A stretch of DNA of 64,000 nt from Sinisalibacter lacisalsi (lineage in GTDB: Bacteria; Pseudomonadota; Alphaproteobacteria; Rhodobacterales; Rhodobacteraceae). A program made the position numbers and the translations under genes. The notes beneath the pieces are model-generated. The model saw nothing but the letters and a program-made list of their open reading frames with translations. It ran no database searches and was not told the DNA's origin. Location of the stretch: the NCBI RefSeq assembly GCF_014640115.1, contig NZ_BMGI01000001.1, positions 1,076,501 to 1,140,500 on the forward strand. The letters run 5' to 3'. Below, in pieces: positions 33,441 to 43,471 of this stretch (within the stretch, counting starts at the first letter, position 1; every line of letters starts with the position of its first letter).

Positions 33441-35392
33441 TGGCCCCCACCCGACCGATAGCAGACAACACCATCCGCGATGATTTCACCACCGACTTCA
33501 TCCAGGGCGGGCGTGACAACGATCACCTCATTCACCACCGCGATCCCAGTGTCGGCGGGCATGATGGCACGGGCCTGGCCTCCTTCTATGGCGACGACAT
33601 CCTCGAAGGGTCGGTGCCCGATGGTGGCCAGATCCACATGTACGCGGGCAAGGGTGACGACTGGCTGATCCTCGATGTCACCAAGGTTTCCGAAGCCATC
33701 GGGATGCAGGGCCATCACGCCTATGCCGGGCATGGCCAGGATACGTTCCAGTTCACCAATATCGGGGAGAACCTTTCCCCGATCGTTGGCCGTCTCGATG
33801 ATTTCGATCCGACTTCGGACCATATCCTCATCGAGGACACCGAGATCGACCTGACCGATCTGCCGCAGAGCGTCACCTTGCCGGGCGGCGGGTCGGTCGA
33901 GGTTCGGGTGATCGAGATCGAACATCCGGAATTCCTCGTCGAGGAACTCGGCAGCCAGTATTTCCTCGCCATCGGCGAAGATATTTTCTACGCCCTCGAC
34001 GGCGCGCGCGATCTTCAGAACGGAACCTCCGGCCTGACCGGGGAGGAGCGCCACTTCCTCCGCCCTCCCGCCCTGGAAACGCTCCGGTCGGCGGAGACGG
34101 TGCAGTATGAAAACCCCAAGAATTTCGTTCCGCGCGAGTTCTACGAAGACCGCGAAGATGACCTGAACCTGAACTGGTATCCGGATGGTGACGAGGTCTT
34201 TGCCGAGACCGGCGACAAGACCGCGGCGCATATGTTCGGCGGCAAGGGCAATCCGGACGCCCCCAGCGCGTCGGGCGCCCAGGTGATGCACGGCAGCGAC
34301 GGCGATGACGTGATCGACGGCAATACCGGCAACGACACGATTTCCGGCGGTCCCGGCGATGACCTGATCGCCGGCGGCATCGACAATGACGTCGTTCATG
34401 GCGGCGCAGATGACGACATGGTCTGGGGCGGCGATGGAGACGATGAACTCCACGGCGATAGCGGGGATGATTACCTGCACGGCGGCCGGGGCGATGACGT
34501 TCTGTCTGGCGGCGAGGGGGACGACACGCTGGCCGGCGGCGGCGGCAACGACACGCTCGAAGGCGGCGGCGGGGAAGACGCGATCAACCGCTTCCACTTC
34601 TACGAGGAAGGCGGCCACGATGTCATCCTCGACTTCAAGGTCGGCCTCGACCTGATCACGCTCCAGGACGACATCGACCCGGTGACCGTCGAGCTTTTTG
34701 AGAACGAAGATGGCAACACGGTCCTGAATTACGGCGAAACCGGCTCGGTCGAGTTGAGCGGCGTGCCGCTTGCGAGCTTCCAGGAGGCCGCGGAGACCAG
34801 GGCGGAAGAAGACGATCCGATCATCACGATCACACCCGATCCGGAAGAGGAAATGCTCCAGGCGTACCGGGTCGAGAGCGGGTTCTATGGCGACGAGGCC
34901 CCGCCGGACCTCGAGGTCGAGGGGCTGCAGTACGGCGCCACCGCGTTCCGGGATTCCGGGCCGGGCGGCTACACCTATGTCGAGGAGCACGAGATCGACG
35001 AAGGGTCTGATGAGGATAATCCACCCGATACCGACGATGAGCAGGAAGGCAGCTACCTGGATGACCTCCCGAAGATCTCCTCGAGCGAAGAAGACCAGGA
35101 AAAGCCCGCCGAGGAAGCTCAGGAGATCGAGGTTGGAACCTGCTTTGTCGCGACCGCGGCCTACGGCGACCCCTGGCATCCGGACGTGGTGTTCCTGCGC
35201 GCCTTTCGGGATCAATGGCTGGTGCACCGCGCCTGGGGACGGGCCTTCATCGCGTTCTACTGGCGGGTTGGCCCGATAATCGCGGGGCCGGTGCGGCGCA
35301 GGCCCGGCCTCGCTCGCCCTTCGAAGGCGCTGATCTCGGGGATCGTCGGCCTCTTGCGCAAGGTCTGGGCCGGAGCAGGCACCGAGGCCTGA
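33440..35392 (+). CDS. RTX-type calcium-binding repeat protein with C-terminal CFI-box domain
   Basis: A 650-residue, very acidic protein. Residues about 285-385 contain tandem RTX nonapeptides of the GGxGxDxLx kind (GSDGDDVIDGNTGNDTISGGPGDDLIAGG and about eight more), which bind calcium and fold outside the cell. A beta-rich part precedes them and a region of Glu/Asp clusters (about 450-560) follows. The C-terminus starts with CFVATAAYGDPWHPDVVFLRAFRDQWL (about 567-593), the CFI-box pattern, followed by a hydrophobic/basic tail. No Sec signal is visible, as for type I-secreted RTX proteins, but the CFI-box tail is not a usual secretion signal. No ABC/HlyD secretion genes are near. Confidence 0.8.
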   Translation: MAPTRPIADNTIRDDFTTDFIQGGRDNDHLIHHRDPSVGGHDGTGLASFYGDDILEGSVPDGGQIHMYAGKGDDWLILDVTKVSEAIGMQGHHAYAGHGQDTFQFTNIGENLSPIVGRLDDFDPTSDHILIEDTEIDLTDLPQSVTLPGGGSVEVRVIEIEHPEFLVEELGSQYFLAIGEDIFYALDGARDLQNGTSGLTGEERHFLRPPALETLRSAETVQYENPKNFVPREFYEDREDDLNLNWYPDGDEVFAETGDKTAAHMFGGKGNPDAPSASGAQVMHGSDGDDVIDGNTGNDTISGGPGDDLIAGGIDNDVVHGGADDDMVWGGDGDDELHGDSGDDYLHGGRGDDVLSGGEGDDTLAGGGGNDTLEGGGGEDAINRFHFYEEGGHDVILDFKVGLDLITLQDDIDPVTVELFENEDGNTVLNYGETGSVELSGVPLASFQEAAETRAEEDDPIITITPDPEEEMLQAYRVESGFYGDEAPPDLEVEGLQYGATAFRDSGPGGYTYVEEHEIDEGSDEDNPPDTDDEQEGSYLDDLPKISSSEEDQEKPAEEAQEIEVGTCFVATAAYGDPWHPDVVFLRAFRDQWLVHRAWGRAFIAFYWRVGPIIAGPVRRRPGLARPSKALISGIVGLLRKVWAGAGTEA

Positions 35393-35466
35393 GAGATCCC
35401 GGTTTTTCCACCGCCCATCCGCTTTGGCCAACGCCCAATGGCAGCGGTCAAGGAGCCTGAAACCAA

Positions 35467-35494
35467 CGTGGCCCGCCTTGGGGGGCGGGCCACG
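35467..35494 (-). terminator. Terminator at the end of the ABC/HyuA/DUF917 operon
   Basis: A perfect 11-bp stem (cgtggcccgcc 35467-35477 with ggcgggccacg 35484-35494) and a 6-base loop. Read on the minus strand it lies 29 bases after the stop of the binding-protein gene and is followed by TTGGTTTC. It could also end transcripts from the plus-strand RTX gene. Confidence 0.65.
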
Positions 35495-35522
35495 GGTAAT
35501 CGGCGATGCGGTCGGACAGGCG

Positions 35523-37088
35523 TTATTCGCAGGTCCAGTAATAGCGCGAGAAATCGAACTCGACGCTCTGCATCGGCACCCAGTCGAAGCCTTCGAGGCA
35601 GACGTGCATGGCGTGACGCTGGCTCTGGGCGAGCAGGGGAATGGTGCGCTGGTCTTCGTTCAGCCGGGTGTAGATCTCGCGGTAGAGCGCGTTCTGGGCG
35701 TCCAGGTCGGTTTCCTGTCGCGACTGGGTGATCAACTCGTCGATCTCGTCGTCGAGCACCCAATCCATCGAGGCCCAGGTGCCGGCGGCATCGGAGTGAT
35801 ACTGCACGTAGAACACCGAGTCGGGCGACGGGTAGGTCGGGCCGTAGAAGATCTGGTTGAAATGCGGCGTGGTTTCGACCGAGGAGGCAATCTCGGTGAT
35901 GCGGTTCCACGGATCGGGCTGGAGCGTGAGCTCGATGCCGATCTGCGACAGGTTCGCCGCCATCAGCAGCGCGATTTCTTCCTCGAACGCGGTATTGGCC
36001 ACGTAGCCGTGCACCAGCTGGATCGGTTCGCCGGTGAAATAGGGCGATTTTTCCAGTTCGGCGCGCGCCGCCTCGAGATCGAACACCGGGGCGCTCACCC
36101 CTTCGGGCACCGCGTCGGCGAAGATGTTGGCCAGCGGGCCTTCCATCACGCCGCCGGGGAAGATCACGTTGCGGATCGTGTCGTAATCGGTGGCGAGGGC
36201 GATCGCGCGGCGCACGTGGACATCGTCGGTGGGCGCGAGCTGGTTGTTGACCTTGAAGTAGAAGCCGGTTGCCGTGGCGGCCTCGATCAGCCGGTAATCG
36301 TCCTGCGCGGCAATGCCTTCGTAGGTTTCGTTCGACTGGTATTGCGACGACATGCCAAGTTCACCGCGCCGGGCGAGCGACCGGACGGTGGATTCGTCCC
36401 GGGTGACAATGAAGCGGACTTCGTCGATCGGGCGCTGGTTGGGCCAGCCGGCGTGGTAGGCTTCGTTGCGCGCAAGCGTCATCTCGCTGCCGCGCACCCA
36501 ATCCTTGAGCACGTAAGGCCCGGCGCCCGCCGGGGTTTCCGCGAGGAACAGCTCGCCCCAGGGATCGTCGTCGCTGACCTGCACGGCCTCTTCGTTCACC
36601 ACGAAGAGCAGGGGCGTGACGGTGAGGAAGGGCGAGAACACCTTGGACAGGGTGAACTCGACCGTCCGATCATCCACGGCGCGCACGTTGTCGGCTTCGA
36701 GAATATCGGCAAAGAGATAGGCCGGTCCGTCGTTGAGGGTAAGCAGGCGCTGCACCGAGTAGACCACGTCGGAGGCTTCCACCGGGGAGCCGTCGGTGAA
36801 GGTCGCGCCGTCGGCGAGGGTGAAGGTATAGGTCAGGTTGTCGTCGGCGATTTCCCAGCTCGCGGCGAGCTGCGGCTGAACGCTGCCGTCGGGCATCACC
36901 GCGGTGAGCGCGTCATAGAGGTTCACCGCCGCCATGTACTCGGTGTAGTCGGTAACCTTCGAGGGGTCGATCGTGCCGACGATCTGCACGATGTTGACGC
37001 TGATGCTCACGGCGTCGTCTTGTGCTGCGGCCGGCAGCGGCGCGGTGAGCGCAAGCGCAAGCGCGGTGGATGTCAGATATCTCTTCAT
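35523..37088 (-). CDS. Oligopeptide/nickel-type ABC transporter, periplasmic substrate-binding protein
   Basis: A 521-residue SBP family 5 (DppA/OppA-type) protein that captures the substrate in the periplasm for the permeases at 42575-44518. The Sec signal is MKRYLTSTALALALTAPLPAAAQ. Family markers include YDALTAVMPDGSVQPQLAASWEIADDNLTYTFTLADGATFTDGSPVEASDVVYS. It is the last gene of the operon, 25 bases after the second DUF917 gene. The partner enzymes suggest a cyclic amide or amino-acid derivative as substrate, not simply a peptide. Confidence 0.9.
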   Translation of the reverse strand: MKRYLTSTALALALTAPLPAAAQDDAVSISVNIVQIVGTIDPSKVTDYTEYMAAVNLYDALTAVMPDGSVQPQLAASWEIADDNLTYTFTLADGATFTDGSPVEASDVVYSVQRLLTLNDGPAYLFADILEADNVRAVDDRTVEFTLSKVFSPFLTVTPLLFVVNEEAVQVSDDDPWGELFLAETPAGAGPYVLKDWVRGSEMTLARNEAYHAGWPNQRPIDEVRFIVTRDESTVRSLARRGELGMSSQYQSNETYEGIAAQDDYRLIEAATATGFYFKVNNQLAPTDDVHVRRAIALATDYDTIRNVIFPGGVMEGPLANIFADAVPEGVSAPVFDLEAARAELEKSPYFTGEPIQLVHGYVANTAFEEEIALLMAANLSQIGIELTLQPDPWNRITEIASSVETTPHFNQIFYGPTYPSPDSVFYVQYHSDAAGTWASMDWVLDDEIDELITQSRQETDLDAQNALYREIYTRLNEDQRTIPLLAQSQRHAMHVCLEGFDWVPMQSVEFDFSRYYWTCE

Positions 37089-37112
37089 GGTTGGTTCTCC
37101 TTGTTGGTCGGG

Positions 37113-38216
37113 TTATGCGGCACGGTGTTTCCCTGCCAGTTTTTCAAGCGGTTCGAAGGCGTGCGGGTAGCCGAAGTAACCCGGCCCTGCGAGCGCCTGG
37201 CCGCCGGGGGTGCGCCATTGCGGATCGGCGGGCAGGCCGATGAGACGCAACCCGAGGCCGTAGCGCAGCGACTCGGTCGTGACCGGCAGGCCGCCATCGG
37301 CGTCGAGGGCGCAGATCAGGTCGGGCGTCAGCGCAAGCGGCCGGCCCTCGTCGTCTTCGAGGCAGAGAAACTCGTTCTGGAACGAGAGTTTGAACTCCCG
37401 GCCCTGATCGGCGTCGAGCCCGCGCAGGCGGGCCACGCCGCGCGCGAAGCCCCCGGTCGTGCGCCGTTCGATATCGATCACCCGGGCGGTGCAAAGGTCA
37501 TAGCCGTTGCAGCGCTCGATCAGCGCGTCGCCGGGGTGGCGATTGGCGCGGCGTTCGGTCAGGATCGTGTGGCCGACCTCGCGCACGAGAGAAAGGGTGC
37601 CGTGCAGCAGCCCCTTCTTCATCTCCGCTCCGCTCATAGGATAGAGCGCCACCAGCGCCGCGCCGCCCATCTCGACGGTTACGGCGCGCGCGAGGCGCTC
37701 GGTCCAGAGGTTCGAGATCGCGTTGAGCACGCCGGAATTGCCCTTGTCGTCGGCGATCACCATCGGCGTGGCGGCGATGTCGTGCAGGGTGAGGCTCACC
37801 ATCTGCAGCTCGGGGAAAGCCCGGCCCATGCCATCGCCGTCGATCAGCTTCAGGCCGGTATGCGCAGCCACCGCGAAGGGGATGGTGGAGTTCAGCCCAC
37901 CCGCCTCGATGCAGATCAGGTAGTCCGCCTTGCGGCCGAGATAGTCTTCGAGCGCGCTCAGCGCGTCGAGCGCCTCGTCGCCGCTGGGCAGCTTCTCGAC
38001 CATCACCGTCGGCGCGCCCATCATGCAGACCGGCACGCAAAGCGCGTCGTCCGGCACCTCTTCACCGGGCACGACCTCGACCGACACGTTCTCGCGTTCC
38101 ATGATCGAGCGGGCCATGAGTTTTCCGATATAGGGGTCACCGCCGCCGCCGGTGCCCAGGAAGGCGCCTCCGAGCGCGATTTCCTCCATATCGTCGGGAC
38201 CAATGAAAAAGCTCAT
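37113..38216 (-). CDS. DUF917 family protein, copy 1
   Basis: A 367-residue cytoplasmic protein of the DUF917 family, which occurs with hydantoinase/oxoprolinase genes. The glycine-rich start (EEIALGGAFLGTGGGGDPYIGKLMA, about 11-35) and the central EAGGLNSTIPFAVAA...IDGDGMGRAFPELQM (about 104-142) are family signatures. No catalytic mechanism is established for the family; a role in ATP-dependent ring opening or as a partner of HyuA is inferred. It overlaps the other DUF917 gene by ATGA, so both are translated together. The two copies differ enough in sequence to suggest separate functions or a heteromer. Confidence 0.88.
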   Translation of the reverse strand: MSFFIGPDDMEEIALGGAFLGTGGGGDPYIGKLMARSIMERENVSVEVVPGEEVPDDALCVPVCMMGAPTVMVEKLPSGDEALDALSALEDYLGRKADYLICIEAGGLNSTIPFAVAAHTGLKLIDGDGMGRAFPELQMVSLTLHDIAATPMVIADDKGNSGVLNAISNLWTERLARAVTVEMGGAALVALYPMSGAEMKKGLLHGTLSLVREVGHTILTERRANRHPGDALIERCNGYDLCTARVIDIERRTTGGFARGVARLRGLDADQGREFKLSFQNEFLCLEDDEGRPLALTPDLICALDADGGLPVTTESLRYGLGLRLIGLPADPQWRTPGGQALAGPGYFGYPHAFEPLEKLAGKHRAA

Positions 38217-39325
38217 TGAGCGGCCTCCTTTGTGGGAATGGGTTGAAAGACGATCTCGGGGTGGCCGAAGGCCGCCGGCCCGATCACGTCGAGCGCGTCA
38301 TTGGTTCGCAACAGCGGGTGGCTGGGCAGCGCCAGCACCGCGACGCGCTGACCATAGCGCAGCACCTCGGTGGTAAGCGGCAGGCCCGAGTCGAGATCGA
38401 GCACCACCACGAGATCGGGTACGCAGACCTCGACCTCGCCATCCCGGCTGAAGATCAGGAACTCGTTCTGGATCACGATCTCGGCCTTCGAGCGGGACCA
38501 GCCTTCCACCCCCTCGATCTGGGCCACGCCGACGTTGAAGCCGCCTTTGAAATGGCGCTTGAGGTCAACGATCTTGCCCGAGAACAGATGGTTGCCGCCC
38601 TCACGCTCGCAGATCGCCGCGATCGGGTCGGCGTGGGCCCGGCGCGCCTCGATCACGGCGTGGCCGAGCTCGATCGCCTGGGTGTAGGTGTGGGGAATCG
38701 CGTAGCGCTTCATGAACGCGCCCGACATCGGCGCCGAGGCCATCACCGAGGCGCCGCCTTGCGCCACGACGCAGGCCCGCGCCATGATCTCGTGCCATTT
38801 CTCGCTGATCGCGTGGTCGAAGATCACCACGTTCCCGTGCGGGTCACACATCACCGAGGGCGTGGTTTGGTGGCCGTAGATCGCGTAGCTGGTCATCTGC
38901 ATTTCGGGAAAGGCGCGCCCCATGCCATCGCCATCGACCACGGCGAGCCCGGCGAGCGCCCCGGTGACGAGCGGCTCCATCGAGTTCTGCCCGCCGATCT
39001 CCTCGCAGCCCACCGCGTCGGCGGTGAAGCCGAGGCGCTGTTCCAGGGCGCGCAGGCTGCGCAATCCCTCGCGCCCCTCCTTGATCCGCTCGAACGACAC
39101 CAGCGGCGCTCCGATGCCGCCGATCGGCACCACCTGGGCGTCGTCGGCCAGCTGGTCGAGCGGCTGGATGCGCAGATCGTAGCCCGCGCGCAGCACTTCG
39201 CGGGCGCGCAGCTTGCCGATGTAGGGATTGCCGCCGCCACCGGTGCCGAGGATGCCCGAGCCGATCTCGAGCGCTTCGAGGTCGGTCTCGTCGAGGCTCC
39301 AGGTGCCGTCCGCGCGTTCACGCAT
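38213..39325 (-). CDS. DUF917 family protein, copy 2
   Basis: A 370-residue paralogue of the adjacent DUF917 protein. It has the same blocks: LEIGSGILGTGGGGNPYIGKLRA (about 20-42), CEEIGGQNSMEPLVTGALAG and VDGDGMGRAFPEMQM (about 108-143), then a C-terminal VLDLDSGLPLTTEVLRYGQRVAV. The start at 39325 lies 8 bases inside the end of hyuA. The GTGGGGNPY block recalls a phosphate- or nucleotide-binding loop; this is an inference. Order in the operon: hyuA, this gene, copy 1, binding protein. Confidence 0.88.
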   Translation of the reverse strand: MRERADGTWSLDETDLEALEIGSGILGTGGGGNPYIGKLRAREVLRAGYDLRIQPLDQLADDAQVVPIGGIGAPLVSFERIKEGREGLRSLRALEQRLGFTADAVGCEEIGGQNSMEPLVTGALAGLAVVDGDGMGRAFPEMQMTSYAIYGHQTTPSVMCDPHGNVVIFDHAISEKWHEIMARACVVAQGGASVMASAPMSGAFMKRYAIPHTYTQAIELGHAVIEARRAHADPIAAICEREGGNHLFSGKIVDLKRHFKGGFNVGVAQIEGVEGWSRSKAEIVIQNEFLIFSRDGEVEVCVPDLVVVLDLDSGLPLTTEVLRYGQRVAVLALPSHPLLRTNDALDVIGPAAFGHPEIVFQPIPTKEAAQ

Positions 39326-40874
39326 CGAGGCCACCCATATCGCCAACCACCTTGACGTGAATGCGGGTGGCGTTGCCCGGGAGGTAGGCAAGCGGCACGT
39401 CCTCGCGCTCGATCACTTCAAGCGTTTCGGCCACTGCGCCAGCCCGGATCGCGATCTCGCGCGCCTCCTCGTCGGCATCGCCCAGGCATTCCTCGCGGGT
39501 GCGCTTGTCGAGGGCGAAGATCCGGTCGACCTCGCCCGAGATCTGGGCGATCGCCGCGCCGACGGCGTTGGCGACGGCGAAGTTTTCCGGCCGCAGCACT
39601 TCGAGGCCGCCGATCTGGTCGGGGGCAAGGATCGAGCCACCGCCAACCGCGATCACCGGCAGGGGTTCGGGGCTGATGCGGCTGCGTTCCACCGCGGTTT
39701 CAAGCATCTCGGCGATGCGGGCACGGACCGCAGCGATATAGTCGGGGTCGAGGTCGGCCACGGCGGATTTGTCGCCGATGTCGGCCGCGCCCGAGGCCAC
39801 GGCGATGTCGGTGCAGGTGAGCACCTCGCCACCGAACACCCGGGCCTCCGAGGTGAGCCTGTAGCCCACCGATTGCGGCCCGACCTTGAGGCTCTCGCCC
39901 TCGCCCGAGACGATGGTTCCACCGCCAAGGCCGATGGAGAAGACGTCCGGCATCCGGAAGTTGGTGCGCACGCCGCCGACGTCGACCACCGTGGAGGCCT
40001 GCCGCGGAAAGCCCTTCTGCAGCGCGCCCACGTCCGTGGTGGTGCCGCCGATGTCGATGACGATGGCGTCTTTCACCCCGGTGAGGAAGGCCGCGCCGCG
40101 CATCGAGTTGGTCGGGCCGGAGGCGAAGGTGAGCACCGGGAACCGGCGCACGGTGTCTGCCGCCATCAGGGTGCCGTCGTTCTGGGTGACGAAGAACGGG
40201 CAGTGCAGCCCGGCGCCCTTGAGCGCGTCGCCGAAGGCGGTGACGGTCTTGTCGGCGAGCGAGAGCAGGCTTGCGTTCATGATCGCCGCGCTTTCGCGCT
40301 CAAGCAGGCCGATCCGGCCGATCTCGCTGGACAGCACCACCGAAAGCCCCGGCACCGCCTCGGTGAGGATCTTGCGGGCCTCTTCCTCCATGTCGCGGTT
40401 GATCGGCGAGAACACCGACGACACGGCGGCGGCGCGAATGCCCTTGGCCACGATCTCGTCGGCGATGCGGCGCAGGCCATCGGTATCGAGCGGGGCAATC
40501 TCGCGGCCATCGAACTCGTAGCCGCCGTGCAGCAGGTAGCGGTGTCCGCCAACTTCCTCGACAAGATCGGCGGGCCAGTCGACCATCGGCGGCAGGCAGG
40601 CCGTCGCGGGCAGGCCGAGGCGGATCGCGGCGACCTGGTCGAGCGCGCGGCGTTCGATCACCGCGTTGGTGAAATGGGTCGTGCCGATCATCGCCACGTC
40701 GATGGCATCGCGCGCGATGCCGGCCGCTTCGATGACCGCTTCCAGCGCGGCGGCGATACCCGACATGACGTCCTCGGTCGTGGTGCGCTTCACGCCCGCG
40801 AGCACCTTGCGCCCATCCAGGATCACGGCATCCGTATTGGTGCCCCCGACATCGATACCAAGTCTCAAGACCAT
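39318..40874 (-). CDS. hyuA: Hydantoinase/oxoprolinase family protein, HyuA-type
   Basis: A 518-residue member of the HyuA/oxoprolinase A family, with an actin-like ATPase fold. The N-terminal phosphate loop LGIDVGGTNTDAVILDG (about 4-20) and the second phosphate motif VIDIGGTTTDVGAL (about 270-283) are intact, and TTHFTNAVIERR is the family's substrate-side block. Such enzymes hydrolyse cyclic amides (hydantoins, 5-oxoproline, lactams) with ATP, usually with a HyuB partner. No hyuB is present here; two DUF917 genes follow instead. The ATG at 40874 has GGAG nine bases upstream; an earlier ATG at 40898 overlaps the stop of the ABC ATPase gene. Confidence 0.9.
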   Translation of the reverse strand: MVLRLGIDVGGTNTDAVILDGRKVLAGVKRTTTEDVMSGIAAALEAVIEAAGIARDAIDVAMIGTTHFTNAVIERRALDQVAAIRLGLPATACLPPMVDWPADLVEEVGGHRYLLHGGYEFDGREIAPLDTDGLRRIADEIVAKGIRAAAVSSVFSPINRDMEEEARKILTEAVPGLSVVLSSEIGRIGLLERESAAIMNASLLSLADKTVTAFGDALKGAGLHCPFFVTQNDGTLMAADTVRRFPVLTFASGPTNSMRGAAFLTGVKDAIVIDIGGTTTDVGALQKGFPRQASTVVDVGGVRTNFRMPDVFSIGLGGGTIVSGEGESLKVGPQSVGYRLTSEARVFGGEVLTCTDIAVASGAADIGDKSAVADLDPDYIAAVRARIAEMLETAVERSRISPEPLPVIAVGGGSILAPDQIGGLEVLRPENFAVANAVGAAIAQISGEVDRIFALDKRTREECLGDADEEAREIAIRAGAVAETLEVIEREDVPLAYLPGNATRIHVKVVGDMGGLDA

Positions 40875-40894
40875 TTCTTTTTTCTCCTTCAAGC

Positions 40895-42571
40895 TCATGC
40901 CGCCGAGGACACGAGGAACCTTTTCTTCTCGGCTTCGGTCACCACCGGCTTGGCGGCGTCCTCCGCGTCGGTGATGACGGGGACCGCGGCGATCAACGCG
41001 CGGGTATAGGGGTGCCTGGGATCGGCGAAGACCTCGGCGGGGGTGCCCTGTTCCACCACCTCGCCGCGCAGCATCACCGCGATATGGGAACAGAAGTTGC
41101 GCATCAGCGAGAGATCGTGGCTGATGAACAGGTAGGTCAGGCCCAGGTCGCTGCGCAGCTCCTCGAGCAGGGTGATCACCCGCTTCTGCACCGAAACATC
41201 GAGCGCCGAGGTCGGCTCATCGAGGACGATGAGCTTGGGGTCGGCGGCGAGCGCGCGCGCGATGGCGATGCGCTGCTTCTGCCCGCCGGATAGCTCGTGC
41301 GGGTAGCGCGAGGCGAAATGCCGGGGCAGGTCGACCCGTTCGAGAAGTTCGTCGGTGCGGCGCGCCCGCGCGGCCTTGTCGAGCCCGGCGAAGTGGAGCG
41401 GCACGTCGAGCGTCTGGGCGACGGTGCGTTTGGGGTTCAGCGAGGTGCCGGGGTTCTGGTAGACGATCTGCGCCATGCGCCGGTCGATCCGGCCCTCGGC
41501 ATGGTCGGTCAGGCGCACGCCGTCGATGACGATCTCGCCTTCCGTGGCGCCGAGCATCCCCATCACCATGCGCGCGAGCGTGGTCTTGCCCGAACCGCTC
41601 TCGCCGGCAATGCCGAAGATCTCTCCGCGCGGAACCTCGAGGCTCACGTTGCGCACGGCGTCGACGGTTTCGTCGCGCCGCAGCAGGTGGCGCCGGGTGA
41701 AGCGCTTGGAGACGTTTTCGAGCTTCACCAGTGGCGGCTCGCCGGACAGGGGCTGGTCCTTTACCGCCGCGCCGTAGAGCGGTGGAATGGCGCCGATCAA
41801 CTCGCGGCAGTAATCGGTTTGCGGGGCTTCGAAGATCTGCTTGAGCGGGCCGTGTTCGACGATCACGCCCTTGCGCATGACGTAGACGTAATCGGCCGTC
41901 ATACGCACCACGCCGAGGTTATGCGTGATCATCAGCAGCGAGAGCCCTTCCTCCGTCACCAGATCGTTGATCAGCCGCAGAATCTCGTCCTGGGTGGTCA
42001 CGTCGAGGGCGGTTCCGGGCTCGTCGGCGATCAGCATCGCGGGACGGTTCATCAACGCCAGCGCGATCAGCACGCGCTGGCGCATCCCGCCGGAGAGCTG
42101 GGCCGGCCAGGCGGCGATGACCCGGTCGGGATCGGCGAGCTGCACCTTGCGCAGCACCTGGCGGATATGGGCGGTGCGCTCGGCCCGTCCACGCCGCCGG
42201 CCGGCGCGCCGGTCGGCCCAGTAGAGCACGCTGTCGAGGTGGTGGCCGATGGTGAAGACCGGGTTGAACGAGGACAGCGGGTCCTGCATCACCACCGACA
42301 TCTCGATGCCCTTGAGCTTTTCGCGCTCGCGGTCGGGCCGGGTGAGCAAGTCGGTGCCGCGCCAGAACACCTGCCCGCTTTCGACGCTTGCGTTGCCCGG
42401 CAGGGTGTTGAGCACGGTCTTCGAGGTGACCGATTTGCCGGAGCCGGTTTCACCGATGAGCGCCACGCGCTGGCCTTCGCCAACCTTCAGCGAGACGTCG
42501 CGCAGCACGTGGGTGCGCTGGCCGTAGGAGGTGAACGACACGTTGAGGTCGCGGATATCGAGCAGTGCCAT
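40895..42571 (-). CDS. Oligopeptide-type ABC transporter, fused double ATP-binding protein (DppD-DppF type)
   Basis: A 558-residue ATPase with two ABC domains in one chain. The first has Walker A GETGSGKSVT (about 40-49), signature LSGGMRQR and Walker B MLIADEPG. The second, from about residue 275, has [18 protein letters not shown] and LIVLDEPTSALD. Each is followed by the oligopeptide-type C-terminal extension (YCRELIGAIPPL, YTRALIAAVPV). It drives the DppB/DppC-like permeases encoded immediately upstream (3-base gap) and its stop overlaps an alternative hyuA start. Confidence 0.95.
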   Translation of the reverse strand: MALLDIRDLNVSFTSYGQRTHVLRDVSLKVGEGQRVALIGETGSGKSVTSKTVLNTLPGNASVESGQVFWRGTDLLTRPDREREKLKGIEMSVVMQDPLSSFNPVFTIGHHLDSVLYWADRRAGRRRGRAERTAHIRQVLRKVQLADPDRVIAAWPAQLSGGMRQRVLIALALMNRPAMLIADEPGTALDVTTQDEILRLINDLVTEEGLSLLMITHNLGVVRMTADYVYVMRKGVIVEHGPLKQIFEAPQTDYCRELIGAIPPLYGAAVKDQPLSGEPPLVKLENVSKRFTRRHLLRRDETVDAVRNVSLEVPRGEIFGIAGESGSGKTTLARMVMGMLGATEGEIVIDGVRLTDHAEGRIDRRMAQIVYQNPGTSLNPKRTVAQTLDVPLHFAGLDKAARARRTDELLERVDLPRHFASRYPHELSGGQKQRIAIARALAADPKLIVLDEPTSALDVSVQKRVITLLEELRSDLGLTYLFISHDLSLMRNFCSHIAVMLRGEVVEQGTPAEVFADPRHPYTRALIAAVPVITDAEDAAKPVVTEAEKKRFLVSSAA

Positions 42572-42574
42572 CGC

Positions 42575-43471
<897 letters not shown>

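Noticed and set aside
35424-38219. Long plus-strand frame opposite the binding protein and a DUF917 gene
   Set aside because: It crosses two clear minus-strand genes and has no recognisable domain or ribosome site.
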